From: Pseudalgibacter alginicilyticus
Lineage (GTDB): Bacteria; Bacteroidota; Bacteroidia; Flavobacteriales; Flavobacteriaceae
Assembly (NCBI RefSeq): GCF_001310225.1
Contig: NZ_CP012898.1
Span: 1,240,001 to 1,304,000 of the forward strand
Direction: 5' to 3'
Length of the DNA stretch: 64,000 nucleotides
In this document: positions 6,590 through 15,612 of the stretch, piece by piece
Layout of the letters: each line of letters begins with the position of its first letter
Numbering within the stretch: position 1 is the first letter of the stretch
Program-made: the position numbers and the translations under genes
The notes under the pieces: model-generated
What the model was told of the DNA's origin: nothing
The model's database searches: none
The model's input: only the letters and a program-made list of their open reading frames with translations

Positions 6590-8627
6590 ATAACAATTCT
6601 TTAGATTGATTTGTTTTAGCTGCTTCAAAAGCGCTTAGCCCACACTCTAAAAAATCAGCATAATCATCCACGTTAGGCGTATATCCAACAGGCTGATTTA
6701 AGATTTGTTTTCCGTCAGAGCTTAAAAGTACATAGTAGGGTTGCGAATTTGTTTGAAAATACTGTGTTTGAAAATGTGCCCATTTATGTCCGTAATTTTC
6801 TAGTAATCTAGTACCTCCATTTATTCTATTCACTTCTATTTGCTCTTCTTTAGGCAATTCTTTTTTATCATCAACATATAACGAAATCAACACATAATCA
6901 TTCCTCAAATAATCATCAATTTTTTGTGAAGGCCAAACATGCTCTTCCATTTTTCTACAATTAACACAAGCTAAACCTGTAAAATCAATCATAACGGGTT
7001 TATTCACTTTTTGAGCATACGCTAAGCCCGTTTTTAAATCCTTAAAACAATCTAAATTATTAGGACAATCATTAGGATACAAAATACTATAACCCACAGG
7101 AGGTGCTAAACCACTCAAAAGTGTTAAAGGCTTAAATGTATTGGTTTCATTGTTTACTCTAAAACCAGAAATTAAATACGCTGTAAACACAGCAAATATA
7201 ATAGCGGTTGTTAATCTATAAATAGACAGTTTCTTTAATGGTGAATCATGCGGGAATTTTATTTTTCCAAATAGATACAATGTCAACCCTCCAAAAATGA
7301 TAATCCAAATAACTAAAAAGGGTTCAATTTTTAAAAAATTCCAATGGGCCACCAAATCAGCATTCGATAAAAACTTAAATGCCAATGCCAATTCTAAAAA
7401 ACCCAATACTACTTTTGTTGTGTTTAACCAACCTCCAGATTTTGGCAAAGCATTCATCATATTAGGAAACATAGCAAACAAGGCAAAAGGCAAGCCTAAG
7501 GAAACTCCAAATCCTGCCATACCAGCTGTAAGCTGCCATGCACCGCCATCAGCCGTTAAAGAACCAGCCAACAACGACCCTAATATAGGACCTGTACAAG
7601 AAAATGACACAATGGCTAAAGTTAATGCCATAAAGAAAATACCTATTAAACCTCCAGAACTTTCTCCTTGAGTTGTTTTATTTGTCCAACTTGCTGGCAA
7701 AGTCAACTCATAATATCCAAAAAATGAAAATGCGAAGAACACAAAAATTAAAAAGAAAACAATATTTAACCAAACATTGGTAGAAATTTCGTTTAATATG
7801 TCTGGGTTTAAAGAATCTAATAAATGAAATGGCACACTCAATAGTATATACACCGCAAAAATAAAGAAACCGTAAAGTAGTGCTTTTGACACACCAGAGC
7901 CTTTATTTTGCCCACTTTTTTTTGTAAAAAAACTAACCGTCAAAGGTATCATGGGAAACACACAAGGTGTTAATAAGGCTAACAAACCACCTAAAAAACC
8001 TAAAGCAAAAACTCCCCATAATGATTTTTCTTTTGTTTCTGTTACTACAACTACTTCCTTTCCACAATCACTGGTAGGTTTTATCAACTCATTTTTTGAC
8101 AAGCCATACAACAATGCATTGGTAACAGCATCATCTATTACGGGTGCTTGTTCTTCCATAGCATTATCTACAGGAGTATTTGATATATTAAAAATTAAAT
8201 CTACTTCTGTTGGTGGCGAGCACCTAACATCATCACATGCCATAAATTCAACAGAAGCTTTTATGGTATTTATATTATTTAATATTTCAACTTTTTGAAC
8301 AAAAACAGCCTTATTATCAAAATGCTTGATTCGCATTTCAAAAACAGGATCATCTACCGTTATTCCTTCTTCTTCAGAAGTGTTGCCGATTAACTTATAA
8401 TCATCATTTACAACATAACTAAACGTTGTTGGAATGGGGCCACCGTCAGGCACACTTTGGGCATACAAATGAGACCCAGCCTCAATAGTAGCTGTAGATA
8501 TTAAATGGTATTCGGTATCCGATATTTTTTCAACAGATGCAGACCACTTTACAGGGTTGTACATTTGTGCGGTAGCATAGAATTGACAAAAAAATATAAC
8601 TATAAAAGCGAAAGTTGCTTTTTTCAT
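6570..8627 (-). CDS. dsbD: Thiol:disulfide interchange protein DsbD
   Basis: 685 residues. A signal peptide (about 1-20, ending ATAQ) leads to a periplasmic alpha-type domain with Cys131 and Cys136 (ACDDVRC). A membrane domain of about eight helices (about 205-510) carries the electron-relay cysteines Cys222 (PCVFPMIP) and Cys344 ([10 protein letters not shown]). The C-terminal thioredoxin-like gamma domain has CVNC at 554-557. The protein carries reducing power from cytoplasmic thioredoxin to periplasmic thiols, for example in cytochrome c maturation. All expected cysteines are present. It appears to be a single-gene unit and converges on, and overlaps, the small protein at 6422-6589. Confidence 0.95.
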   Translation of the reverse strand: MKKATFAFIVIFFCQFYATAQMYNPVKWSASVEKISDTEYHLISTATIEAGSHLYAQSVPDGGPIPTTFSYVVNDDYKLIGNTSEEEGITVDDPVFEMRIKHFDNKAVFVQKVEILNNINTIKASVEFMACDDVRCSPPTEVDLIFNISNTPVDNAMEEQAPVIDDAVTNALLYGLSKNELIKPTSDCGKEVVVVTETKEKSLWGVFALGFLGGLLALLTPCVFPMIPLTVSFFTKKSGQNKGSGVSKALLYGFFIFAVYILLSVPFHLLDSLNPDILNEISTNVWLNIVFFLIFVFFAFSFFGYYELTLPASWTNKTTQGESSGGLIGIFFMALTLAIVSFSCTGPILGSLLAGSLTADGGAWQLTAGMAGFGVSLGLPFALFAMFPNMMNALPKSGGWLNTTKVVLGFLELALAFKFLSNADLVAHWNFLKIEPFLVIWIIIFGGLTLYLFGKIKFPHDSPLKKLSIYRLTTAIIFAVFTAYLISGFRVNNETNTFKPLTLLSGLAPPVGYSILYPNDCPNNLDCFKDLKTGLAYAQKVNKPVMIDFTGLACVNCRKMEEHVWPSQKIDDYLRNDYVLISLYVDDKKELPKEEQIEVNRINGGTRLLENYGHKWAHFQTQYFQTNSQPYYVLLSSDGKQILNQPVGYTPNVDDYADFLECGLSAFEAAKTNQSKELLFNPTHF

Positions 8628-8768
8628 AATGTCTTGTTTTTGCTAATTAGTGTTAAACAGAACCTAAACCTTTCAATAAAAAATAATTAAGATTATGAAT
8701 CTGTAAAAATAGCATAAAAACACAAGTTGATATGTTAGTATAATACTAAAATTAAAGAAATACAGTCT

Positions 8769-10460
8769 CTACATACTATGAAACTCAATTAAATTAGCTT
8801 CGTAATATTGATTACCTAATTTTGTTAATAAATTTTTAATGATATTACTATCACCTGCAACTGCTATAGCAGAATAACCAACATTGTTTAGTTTTCCTAA
8901 CCTTAAATCTTTAATATTAATATTTTTTGAGGCCAAAGCAGAAAGTAATATTAATAAAACCCCTGGGGCATTATGGTGTTTTGTAAGAATCACCTTTTCA
9001 CTCAGTGCTAAATTTAAATTTACACCATCCATTTCCAACAAATAAACACCTTCACGATAATAGTTTGGCAACTCGGCATTTTCTTTGTACGTTAAATTAG
9101 TAAAAAGTCCAGCATCGGTGCCATTAATAAAATCAATAGCACTTTGAACGTTTCCATTTTCACTTTCAAGAGATAAAAATGCCATAGCTGTGCCATCATT
9201 ATTGGATTTTAAACGTGCTGTTTCAACATTAATACCCTCTGAAGCCAATGTATTGAAAAGTGATGAAATGACCCCTGGTCTATCCAAATGTTCTGAAAAT
9301 AAACCATTAACCTTATTTTTGGATGGTTTGGGGATGTCATTGGTAACAGTAATGGATTTTCCCCATTTCCGAATTCTAATGGCGTTATAATCCCCCATAC
9401 TGGTAGCATTTTTATAAATATCTACAAATTCTGAGAATGAACCACCAAATGAAAAATCCGGAATGATTCTTCTATGTTCATCATCCAATCTTTGATTTAA
9501 CAATTCAATACCCTTATTTAAAACGGTATATTTCACCTTTAGCTCATGATCATCAAAAATGGTACGGTTTTCAGGTATTAATTTTGAATAACTCACATAA
9601 CTCTCATAACCAGCTTCATGAATATATTCTAAACTTTCTTTAAAATTTAAACCATAATAGCGCACATGATGTGTATCTGTTCCAACACAAACTGGAATTT
9701 GAAGTTCGTTAGCATGTCTTAAAATACTTTGTACTGGATATACCCCTACACCTTTAAACTTACCTGCCATATTTACATCCAATGACAAGTTTCTATCGGC
9801 AATAAGTTCTAAAAGTGTTCTGAATTTATTTGCTAATGGATGCGCACTCGTTTCAAAATTCACCAATGCTTCTGGCATATCTACATTCAATTTGGGTAAA
9901 TCTATATGGCCAATAATTTGGATCATATTTCCAAAACTCTCAATCATCTGAATCATTTCATTAAAATAGCCATCCCAATAAGCCTCTAAACTTCCTCGAA
10001 TTTTCAACAATTCAAGTGCTTCTTCTTTTGAACCATCGTAAGGTAAACCTTCAGGTGCAAAATGAACAGATCCAATAACGTAGTCAGCATCTTCAGCCTG
10101 AAATATTTTTGATCGACTCCATTGCAAGCCTAAATCTGGCCCCATCCATTCTAACTCAACACCATATTTAATATTGATACGTCCTTCATATTTTTTACGA
10201 AGATTAGCAATGCGCTTAGGATAGTTTAAATAAGATTTATTACCCCTAATAAATTTAACGTTCGTTTCTCTTTCTGCAATATATCTAAAACTCGTTAGCC
10301 TTGGCGAATGAATAACGAACGTGATACTTGGATGCCTGGCTGCTATGGCTTTATCAATAATATCTTCTAATTTATCAATTCCATGTTTTACATGATCTTG
10401 CTCTGTACCAGCATGAATACCATGCGTTTCCCAAATAAATTCATTGAATTTTCTCATCAA
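8769..10460 (-). CDS. PHP-domain phosphoesterase fused to two ACT domains
   Basis: 563 residues. The N-terminal PHP domain (about 1-300) has the metal-site motifs THGIHAGTEQDH, FVIHSPR, YGVELEW, GSVHF, IGHIDLPK and GTDTHH, as in HisJ-type histidinol-phosphate phosphatases. Two ACT domains follow, about 384-450 (EHLDRPGVISSLFNTLASEG) and 494-560 (HHNAPGVLLILLSALASKNI); they resemble amino-acid-binding ACT domains of phosphoglycerate dehydrogenase. An amino-acid-regulated phosphatase, for histidinol phosphate or perhaps phosphoserine, is a reasonable guess. It lies downstream of proC-proB on the same strand but is separated from them by a terminator. The substrate is not known from the sequence. 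Confidence 0.8.
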   Translation of the reverse strand: MMRKFNEFIWETHGIHAGTEQDHVKHGIDKLEDIIDKAIAARHPSITFVIHSPRLTSFRYIAERETNVKFIRGNKSYLNYPKRIANLRKKYEGRINIKYGVELEWMGPDLGLQWSRSKIFQAEDADYVIGSVHFAPEGLPYDGSKEEALELLKIRGSLEAYWDGYFNEMIQMIESFGNMIQIIGHIDLPKLNVDMPEALVNFETSAHPLANKFRTLLELIADRNLSLDVNMAGKFKGVGVYPVQSILRHANELQIPVCVGTDTHHVRYYGLNFKESLEYIHEAGYESYVSYSKLIPENRTIFDDHELKVKYTVLNKGIELLNQRLDDEHRRIIPDFSFGGSFSEFVDIYKNATSMGDYNAIRIRKWGKSITVTNDIPKPSKNKVNGLFSEHLDRPGVISSLFNTLASEGINVETARLKSNNDGTAMAFLSLESENGNVQSAIDFINGTDAGLFTNLTYKENAELPNYYREGVYLLEMDGVNLNLALSEKVILTKHHNAPGVLLILLSALASKNINIKDLRLGKLNNVGYSAIAVAGDSNIIKNLLTKLGNQYYEANLIEFHSM

Positions 10461-10494
10461 TCAATACGCTTTAAATTGTGCTTCATATAATCTC

Positions 10495-10502
10495 CAAATT
10501 TA
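10495..10502 (-). promoter_or_regulatory. Candidate -7 box (TAAATTTG) of the PHP-ACT gene
   Basis: A minus-strand match to TAnnTTTG about 35 nt before the start codon. It lies downstream of the proB terminator, so the PHP-ACT gene probably has its own promoter. No -33 TTG seen. Confidence 0.45.
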
Positions 10503-10609
10503 ATGATTGGAATGGAATTATGAGTTATAATTTAATGGTTTTATATAAAAACTAAAAACAACACTCTTCATAACTCAGTATTTCAATACAGATAAATTAT
10601 ACCTAAATA

Positions 10610-10640
10610 AAAAGCCAATGCGTGAAAAACATTGGCTTTT
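10610..10640 (-). terminator. Terminator after proB
   Basis: A perfect 11-bp inverted repeat AAAAGCCAATG / CATTGGCTTTT with a 9-nt loop, followed on the minus strand by TATTT. About 60 bp after the proB stop. Confidence 0.8.
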
Positions 10641-10700
10641 ATAACTATATCATATATCCTAAAATAGGATTAATGAATTAACAATTTGTATTGACTTAGG

Positions 10701-11471
10701 CTAAAGAGATACTTTTGTACCTGTAAAGGTTCCATCAAAAATATCTAAAATAGAATTATCTTTTTTACCATTAGCAATGTAAGTTGGAATATTTTTAGCT
10801 GCCGCTTTTTGTGCATAATCTAACTTTGATCCCATACCTCCTCTGCCTTCGCCTTCGGTTTTATCGTTTTCTTTAATATACTTATCTAAATTTTCTTCTG
10901 GATCTACATTTTCAACAAGGCTGCTATCTTTAGCATCTGGATGCCCTGTATACAGTCCATCAATATCTGTTAGTATAATAAGTTTGTCTGCATTTATTAA
11001 TTCTGCAATTAAACTTGCAAGCTCATCATTGTCTGAAAACATAGACATGGTAACCGATACAGCATCATCCTCATTAGCAATAGGAATAACACCTTCTTGT
11101 AACAAACCTTCACAACAATTAATCATATTTTGCCTGTGAATTCCTGGACTAAAATCTCGTTTAGTAGGCAAAACCTGAGCACATTTCATCCCAAAATCAT
11201 TAAAAATATTATAATAGTGACGCATCATTCGCGGCTGACCAATTGCAGAATACACTTGACGTCTTTGGGTGTCGTTTTTTATTTTGGATTTTCCTAAAAC
11301 CTCTTTTCCTGCAATAACAGACCCCGAAGAAACTAAAATAGTCATTATATCTCGTTCATAAAGTTCTGAAATTTGCCTCACCAATTCTCTTAAAACGGGT
11401 CTTAGTATTCTATTATCCTTGTTAGTCATAACGTTGGTACCAACCTTAATAACAATTCTTTCTTTATACAT
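10701..11471 (-). CDS. proB: Glutamate 5-kinase
   Basis: 256 residues, the amino-acid-kinase domain only; the PUA domain of the longer enterobacterial enzymes is absent, as in many Bacteroidota. Motifs: VIKVGTNVM near the start (ATP phosphate binding), VSSGSVIAGK, ANEDDAVS, DNDELASLIA and GRGGMGSKLDYAQKA. It makes glutamyl-5-phosphate, the first step of proline synthesis, and is usually inhibited by proline. It lies 4 bp downstream of proC, so the two form an operon. The middle enzyme, ProA, is not in the window. Confidence 0.93.
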   Translation of the reverse strand: MYKERIVIKVGTNVMTNKDNRILRPVLRELVRQISELYERDIMTILVSSGSVIAGKEVLGKSKIKNDTQRRQVYSAIGQPRMMRHYYNIFNDFGMKCAQVLPTKRDFSPGIHRQNMINCCEGLLQEGVIPIANEDDAVSVTMSMFSDNDELASLIAELINADKLIILTDIDGLYTGHPDAKDSSLVENVDPEENLDKYIKENDKTEGEGRGGMGSKLDYAQKAAAKNIPTYIANGKKDNSILDIFDGTFTGTKVSL

Positions 11472-11475
11472 GTTT

Positions 11476-12279
11476 TTATTTTTTACCCAGTTCTACTGCA
11501 CGATTAAAAGCAGCAAATGCAGCTTCTTGTATTAATTTATTAACATTGTTGGCATCCATAGAATCTAGGGCTGCTTGTGTTGTTCCACCTTTAGACGCTA
11601 CTTTTTCCATCCATGCTTTAGGAGTAATATTGTACTGATTAAAAAGTTCTACAGCACCTTTAAAAGTTTGACTTACCAATAGCGTTCCTTCTTCTTTTGA
11701 AAAACCCATTTCTGTAGCTGCTTCCATCATACTTTGCATAAAATAAAACACATAAGCAGGACCACTTCCTGAAATTCCTGTAGAAGCATCAATAAACCGT
11801 TCACTTGTTACTTGAATAGATTTTCCTGTGGTATTTAATAAATCCTCAACAATTAAAGCCTCATCATTAGAAACCTCTTTTGTGGCTATAAAAGAAGTTA
11901 ACCCCTGACCAATTTGAGCAGGTAAGTTAGGCATAGCTCTTACAACTTTAGTTAAGCCTGTCCCTTCTTGAATGGTTTGTATGGTAACACCTGCCATAAC
12001 AGAAACAGCTATTTGTTTGGGGTTTAAAAATAATTTTATTTCCTCAAATACACTTTCGGAGTGATAAGGTTTTACTGCTATAAAAATAATATCTGCTTGT
12101 GGCACACAATCTTTAAAATCTTCAAAAGCATCAAAATATGAAATCTGATGTAGTTCTTTGAGCTTTTCTTCTGACTTGTCTAAAACCATAATGTTTTCAT
12201 TGTTAAGACGTTTTGATTTTGACATGCCTTCAGCATATGTAAGCCCCATGTTTCCAGCGCCTATTACTAGTACTTTCAT
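11476..12279 (-). CDS. proC: Pyrroline-5-carboxylate reductase
   Basis: 267 residues. N-terminal NAD(P)-binding fold with GAGNMGLTYAEG (7-18), the central motif IAVKPYH, then MPNLPAQIGQG and GSGPAYVFYFM, and a C-terminal helical dimerisation domain with MEKVASKGGTTQAAL. It catalyses the last step of proline synthesis. It is first in a two-gene operon with proB. Normal length and all landmarks present. Confidence 0.94.
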   Translation of the reverse strand: MKVLVIGAGNMGLTYAEGMSKSKRLNNENIMVLDKSEEKLKELHQISYFDAFEDFKDCVPQADIIFIAVKPYHSESVFEEIKLFLNPKQIAVSVMAGVTIQTIQEGTGLTKVVRAMPNLPAQIGQGLTSFIATKEVSNDEALIVEDLLNTTGKSIQVTSERFIDASTGISGSGPAYVFYFMQSMMEAATEMGFSKEEGTLLVSQTFKGAVELFNQYNITPKAWMEKVASKGGTTQAALDSMDANNVNKLIQEAAFAAFNRAVELGKK

Positions 12280-12329
12280 GTATATATTAATTAGTTAGTG
12301 TAATGTAGTGAATTTATAAAAAAAAAGAG

Positions 12330-12521
12330 TTAAACAAACAACATACTTTCTTTGTTAATTCTTTTATCTTCAAAATACATTTCTTTATTTTTCTTTATTG
12401 TTGCTACAGGTAATCCGAATATATATTTTTTAACGTAAGTTATTCGGGTTATAATTTCAAACATTTTTTTCGAACTTCGTTTTCTATAGGTCGTTTTTCT
12501 TCTTATTTGTATAATTTTCAT
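12330..12521 (-). CDS. Small basic hypothetical protein
   Basis: 63 residues, rich in Lys and Arg, with the segment YVKKYIFGLPVATIKKNKEMYFED. It sits between the GNAT gene and proC on the same strand, 42 bp after the GNAT stop and about 50 bp before proC, so it could be part of one transcript. No signal peptide and no known domain recognised. The spacing and strand favour a real gene, but composition alone does not prove it. Confidence 0.35.
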   Translation of the reverse strand: MKIIQIRRKTTYRKRSSKKMFEIITRITYVKKYIFGLPVATIKKNKEMYFEDKRINKESMLFV

Positions 12522-12563
12522 TCTATGCTTTTTTAATTTAATAAATATTGAGTTTTAAATAGG

Positions 12564-13001
12564 TTATCGTTCTAAAACCATTTCAATATTTTTAGGTTTA
12601 AACCCACTGTTTTTAAATAATTTAACCACTGGATTGTTTTTATTAATATGTAGAGCTATATCTCCCCTACAATAATTTATAGTATAATTTATTAATTCTT
12701 TAGCTATGCCTTTTCCTCTATATTCTTTTTTTACTGCCACATTAACCAATATGTTTTCTGGAATGTATTCTTTCATACCTGTTTTGTTAATGACTAAAGC
12801 TCCCAAAATATCACTTTTATGTTCCATAACAAACACATAGCCACCAAGTCCAGGTATTTCTTTTGCTGCATACAACAAAGATTTTTTGACTGCACTTTTG
12901 CTATCGCCATATTCTCCTGAATTTTCATGCAAAAAATTGGCTATACGATTTATATCATTGATTGACAACCTTGTAAAGGCATCAAAGGTTTTTATAATCA
13001 T
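12564..13001 (-). CDS. GNAT-family N-acetyltransferase
   Basis: 145 residues, a complete single GNAT domain. The acetyl-CoA pyrophosphate loop is seen in VNVAVKKEYRGKGIAKELINY (Arg-Gly-x-Gly-x-Ala). It ends with the usual KNNPVVKLFKNSGFK strand-loop-helix. The acceptor is unknown. Upstream lies a short transcribed-looking unit encoding a 33-residue peptide and a terminator, which may act as an attenuator for this gene. On the same strand as the small protein and proC-proB downstream. Confidence 0.88.
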   Translation of the reverse strand: MIIKTFDAFTRLSINDINRIANFLHENSGEYGDSKSAVKKSLLYAAKEIPGLGGYVFVMEHKSDILGALVINKTGMKEYIPENILVNVAVKKEYRGKGIAKELINYTINYCRGDIALHINKNNPVVKLFKNSGFKPKNIEMVLER

Positions 13002-13125
13002 TGACTTTAATTATTTATTACCGAGCAATTAACATTACTACAGTAAATAGTGATAAATTAATACAAGTAGAAAGAATTAAATATTTAATAAAATAGATAT
13101 TTAACTAATGTAAACTGAATAAATC

Positions 13126-13144
13126 AAAAAAAGAGGAAACTCTT
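13126..13144 (-). terminator. Short terminator directly after the 33-residue peptide frame
   Basis: Minus-strand stem AAGAG / CTCTT with a 4-nt loop, followed by seven T. The stem starts only 4 nt after the peptide stop codon, so a ribosome paused at the stop would cover it. Confidence 0.6.
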
Positions 13145-13148
13145 ATAA

Positions 13149-13250
13149 TTAACGAGCAGGAGGAATAAATTTACTAGACTGGGTTCTAAAAACTAGAAAG
13201 TTAAAATTGAATATTCTTTGATTTCGCTTTTCATGAATGCTTGTTATCAT
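13149..13250 (-). CDS. 33-residue peptide, candidate leader peptide
   Basis: ATG at 13250 to TAA at 13149. The peptide begins MITSIHEKRNQRIFNF and ends FRTQSSKFIPPAR. A consensus promoter lies directly upstream and predicts a transcript starting at or within a few bases of the ATG, so translation would be nearly leaderless. The stop codon is 4 nt from a terminator hairpin, and a GNAT gene follows about 125 bp further on. This geometry is that of a translation-controlled attenuator. Alternatively the 125-nt unit is a small RNA. Not recognised as a known family with certainty. Confidence 0.45.
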   Translation of the reverse strand: MITSIHEKRNQRIFNFNFLVFRTQSSKFIPPAR

Positions 13251-13254
13251 GGTG

Positions 13255-13285
13255 CAAAAATACAAAAAGCCCTTCCCTTTAGCAA
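13255..13285 (-). promoter_or_regulatory. Promoter of the 33-residue peptide/small RNA unit
   Basis: Minus strand: TTG (13285-13283), 20 nt, TATTTTTG (13262-13255), a complete match to the Bacteroidota pattern. The predicted start is at about 13247-13250. Confidence 0.65.
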
Positions 13286-13337
13286 GAAAACCTTGTTAAT
13301 ATACTTATAAATAATATAATGGCTACTTTATAACCAT

Positions 13338-13362
13338 AAAAAAGCCCCCATAAATGGAGGCT
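13338..13362 (-). terminator. Terminator after yajC
   Basis: Minus strand: AGCCTCCA, short loop, TGGGGGCT, then six T. One T-G pair in the stem. It lies 25 bp after the yajC stop. Confidence 0.85.
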
Positions 13363-13386
13363 ATATTTTTTATAATTTCTGTCCAA

Positions 13387-13674
13387 TTAAGCTGAAACAG
13401 TAGTATTTAATTTTGAGCTCAATTCCATAGAAATAGATGAACGGTCAAACTTTAATTTTCCAGACATGGTTTCTAAAACACAAGTTCCATCTTTATCATT
13501 TAACTCTAAAATTTTACCGTGTAGTCCACTTTTGGTAATTATTTTATCGCCTTTTTTTAATTCGGCATTAAACTTTTTTTCTTTTTTTGCGCGTTTCATT
13601 TGTGGCGCAATCATGAAGAAATACACAACCACAAACATCAAAATAAACGGCATAAACTTACTTAACTCTTCCAT
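13387..13674 (-). CDS. yajC: Preprotein translocase subunit YajC
   Basis: 95 residues. One N-terminal membrane helix (about 7-24, FMPFILMFVVVYFFM) followed by the family motif APQMKRAKKEKKF and the basic region KKGDKIITKSGLHGKI. It is an inner-membrane accessory of the SecYEG-SecDF translocon. It is the last gene of a minus-strand run nusB, DUF1573 protein, yajC, 28 bp after the DUF1573 gene, and is followed by a terminator. This nusB-DUF1573-yajC order is, as I recall, common in Flavobacteriia. Confidence 0.93.
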   Translation of the reverse strand: MEELSKFMPFILMFVVVYFFMIAPQMKRAKKEKKFNAELKKGDKIITKSGLHGKILELNDKDGTCVLETMSGKLKFDRSSISMELSSKLNTTVSA

Positions 13675-13702
13675 TGTCTGTTTTTATTAATTAAAATCGT
13701 TA

Positions 13703-14266
13703 TTAATCGTGGTTATGGCCTTCGTGCCCAGGTTGCGTACTATACTTAACCTGTTGTTGAACTGGAGAATTAACACCTGGAGCTGCTGGAGCCACTTGAC
13801 TAGTTGCTGTTGGTGTATTTGGGTCTGGTTTTACAAAGGCCGTAATTTTAACTGTTTCGGTACCTTTTTCTGTATTTGCAGTAACAGTAATGGTTTTAGA
13901 CACTTTGTTAGCACCACTTCCATTAAATTCTACCGTAAATTCTCCCGACTCACCGACAGCTAAAGGCTCTCTACTCCAATCTTGAGGTACTGTACAACCA
14001 CAAGAACTTTTAATATCTGTAATTACCAAAGGAGCTTCTCCTGTATTTTTATATTTAAAAACCGTTTTAACGGCTGTTTTTGCTTCAATTTCTCCAAAAT
14101 CATGCTCTACTTTATCAAATTCAATCACTGGAAATTTAGATGAATTAGCATCTCTTTCTGCTGCTGCTGCAACATTAGTTTCATTAATTTTTTTTGAGGC
14201 ATTCTCTTTACAAGAAGTAAAAGCTACTAAACAAAGTGTACTGAATCCTAAAATTACTTTTTTCAT
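13703..14266 (-). CDS. DUF1573 lipoprotein
   Basis: 187 residues. Lipoprotein signal with lipobox ending in Cys19 (VAFTSC). One DUF1573 immunoglobulin-like domain about 45-145, with the marker IKSSCGCTVP followed by the strand-rich GESGEFTVEFNGSG and VSKTITVTANTEKG. The C-terminal 40 residues are Pro/Ala/Gln-rich and end in PGHEGHNHD, a short His-rich tail. It is likely anchored in the envelope facing the periplasm. The domain's function is unknown. It lies between nusB and yajC on the same strand. Confidence 0.88.
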   Translation of the reverse strand: MKKVILGFSTLCLVAFTSCKENASKKINETNVAAAAERDANSSKFPVIEFDKVEHDFGEIEAKTAVKTVFKYKNTGEAPLVITDIKSSCGCTVPQDWSREPLAVGESGEFTVEFNGSGANKVSKTITVTANTEKGTETVKITAFVKPDPNTPTATSQVAPAAPGVNSPVQQQVKYSTQPGHEGHNHD

Positions 14267-14436
14267 GTGGAATGGGTTTATTGTTTTAATTTATTTATGT
14301 AACATCCTATCAATTTATCCTTGTTAACAATAAGAATTTTATCCAAAATGTTTCATGATTTTAACTATAATTTAAGCTGTAAAAGTAGCAATTAATATAG
14401 TCGATTTAAAATTTTTATTAATTTGTTAACATTATC

Positions 14437-15381
14437 TTACATCAAACCACGACCTACTTTATTGAGCTTACCGTCTGCTTCATATTCTTTTACCAATTTG
14501 TCTAAAATACCATTTATAAAAATACTACTTTTTGGAGTGGAATATTCTTTAGCTATTTCTAAATACTCATTCATAGTAACTTTTACTGGTATTGATGGAA
14601 ATTTTTGAAGCTCACAAATTGCCATTTGTAACAATACAAAATCCACATCAGCAATTCGATCAGAATCCCAATTCTGGGTTTTTAAATCAATTTCTTTATT
14701 TAATGCTGTTGTATTTAGAAGTGTTTTTCTAAATAATTGGATAGCAAATTGCTTATCATCATCATCTTTATACAGCTTGGGTACAAAGTAATTATCTATT
14801 GGATTTGACTTAAGTTTTCTAAGTTGTTTTAAAATTGTAGTATTTACCGTTGGTAAATCATCAAGCCATGTTAAATTTTTATCTTCAATATAGTCGTATA
14901 ACTTATCATTGGGAGCTATAATATCTTTAAAAATATCTACAACAAAATCCTTGTCTTCCTTAAAATCAGAAACTCTTGTTGCCATATATTCGTGATACAA
15001 ATCACTGGAAATAATTGCTTTGAATATAACTTCAACATACTCACCATCTAAATCCCAGTAATTTATATTGTTCTTTTCAAAAGCATTTTTTAAAGATAAA
15101 TCTTCTTTAATAAACTGGAATACTTGATTGTTTACAAACTTTCTGTTCGGATCTTTATCTGCAGCAGTAGCTAAATGTTTCTTTTGTTTTTTTTGAAGAT
15201 CGTCTTCGGCTCTTTTTTGAACCTCGATTAAAAGCGACAATAAAAGTAAATACAAATTATACATATTATCAATGCTAAACAACAAAAATTTTTGGTCTTT
15301 ACTTAAATCATCACTTTCGCTACCTTTAAAAGCATAAATTGTTTGCATTACTTTTATACGAATATGTCTTCTATTTAACAT
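14437..15381 (-). CDS. nusB: Transcription antitermination factor NusB (long form)
   Basis: 314 residues, about twice the E. coli protein. It starts MLNRRHIRIKVMQTIYAF, the NusB N-terminal helix. A central insertion of about 130 residues precedes the C-terminal NusB core, seen in RIADVDFVLLQMAICELQKFPSIPVKVTMNEYLEIAKEYS and FINGILDKLVKEY. NusB with NusE binds boxA RNA and supports rRNA transcription. The long form is usual for Bacteroidota. The start is supported by a -7 box (15435-15442) upstream. Probably first gene of the nusB-DUF1573-yajC transcript. Confidence 0.9.
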   Translation of the reverse strand: MLNRRHIRIKVMQTIYAFKGSESDDLSKDQKFLLFSIDNMYNLYLLLLSLLIEVQKRAEDDLQKKQKKHLATAADKDPNRKFVNNQVFQFIKEDLSLKNAFEKNNINYWDLDGEYVEVIFKAIISSDLYHEYMATRVSDFKEDKDFVVDIFKDIIAPNDKLYDYIEDKNLTWLDDLPTVNTTILKQLRKLKSNPIDNYFVPKLYKDDDDKQFAIQLFRKTLLNTTALNKEIDLKTQNWDSDRIADVDFVLLQMAICELQKFPSIPVKVTMNEYLEIAKEYSTPKSSIFINGILDKLVKEYEADGKLNKVGRGLM

Positions 15382-15434
15382 ACTTACAAAGAACTTTAAT
15401 TATTAATGGGTTATTTTTATCCATTTTCAGTTGG

Positions 15435-15442
15435 CAAAAATA
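15435..15442 (-). promoter_or_regulatory. Candidate -7 box (TATTTTTG) of nusB
   Basis: A minus-strand match to TAnnTTTG about 54 nt before the nusB start. No clear -33 TTG. Confidence 0.45.
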
Positions 15443-15555
15443 ATATTATTTTAAATGAATAACCTGATTTTATTCATTTATTATCCAATTCTAAAATTAG
15501 ATTATATTTAACAATCAAGCAATCCCTATAAACCTAATTTTTGTTTTTATTGCCT

Positions 15556-15563
15556 TATCTTTG
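15556..15563 (+). promoter_or_regulatory. Candidate -7 box (TATCTTTG) of the ABC exporter gene
   Basis: TATCTTTG fits TAnnTTTG and lies 50 nt before the ATG at 15613. The nearest TTG upstream is only 12 nt away, so the -33 half is unclear. Confidence 0.5.
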
Positions 15564-15612
15564 CTAACTCAAATGGAAGCGCCATTCTACTTAATAACAA
15601 CCCAAACTGTAA

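Noticed and set aside
7297-8298. Open frames on the plus strand within dsbD
   Set aside because: They are antisense to a clear gene and have no family character.
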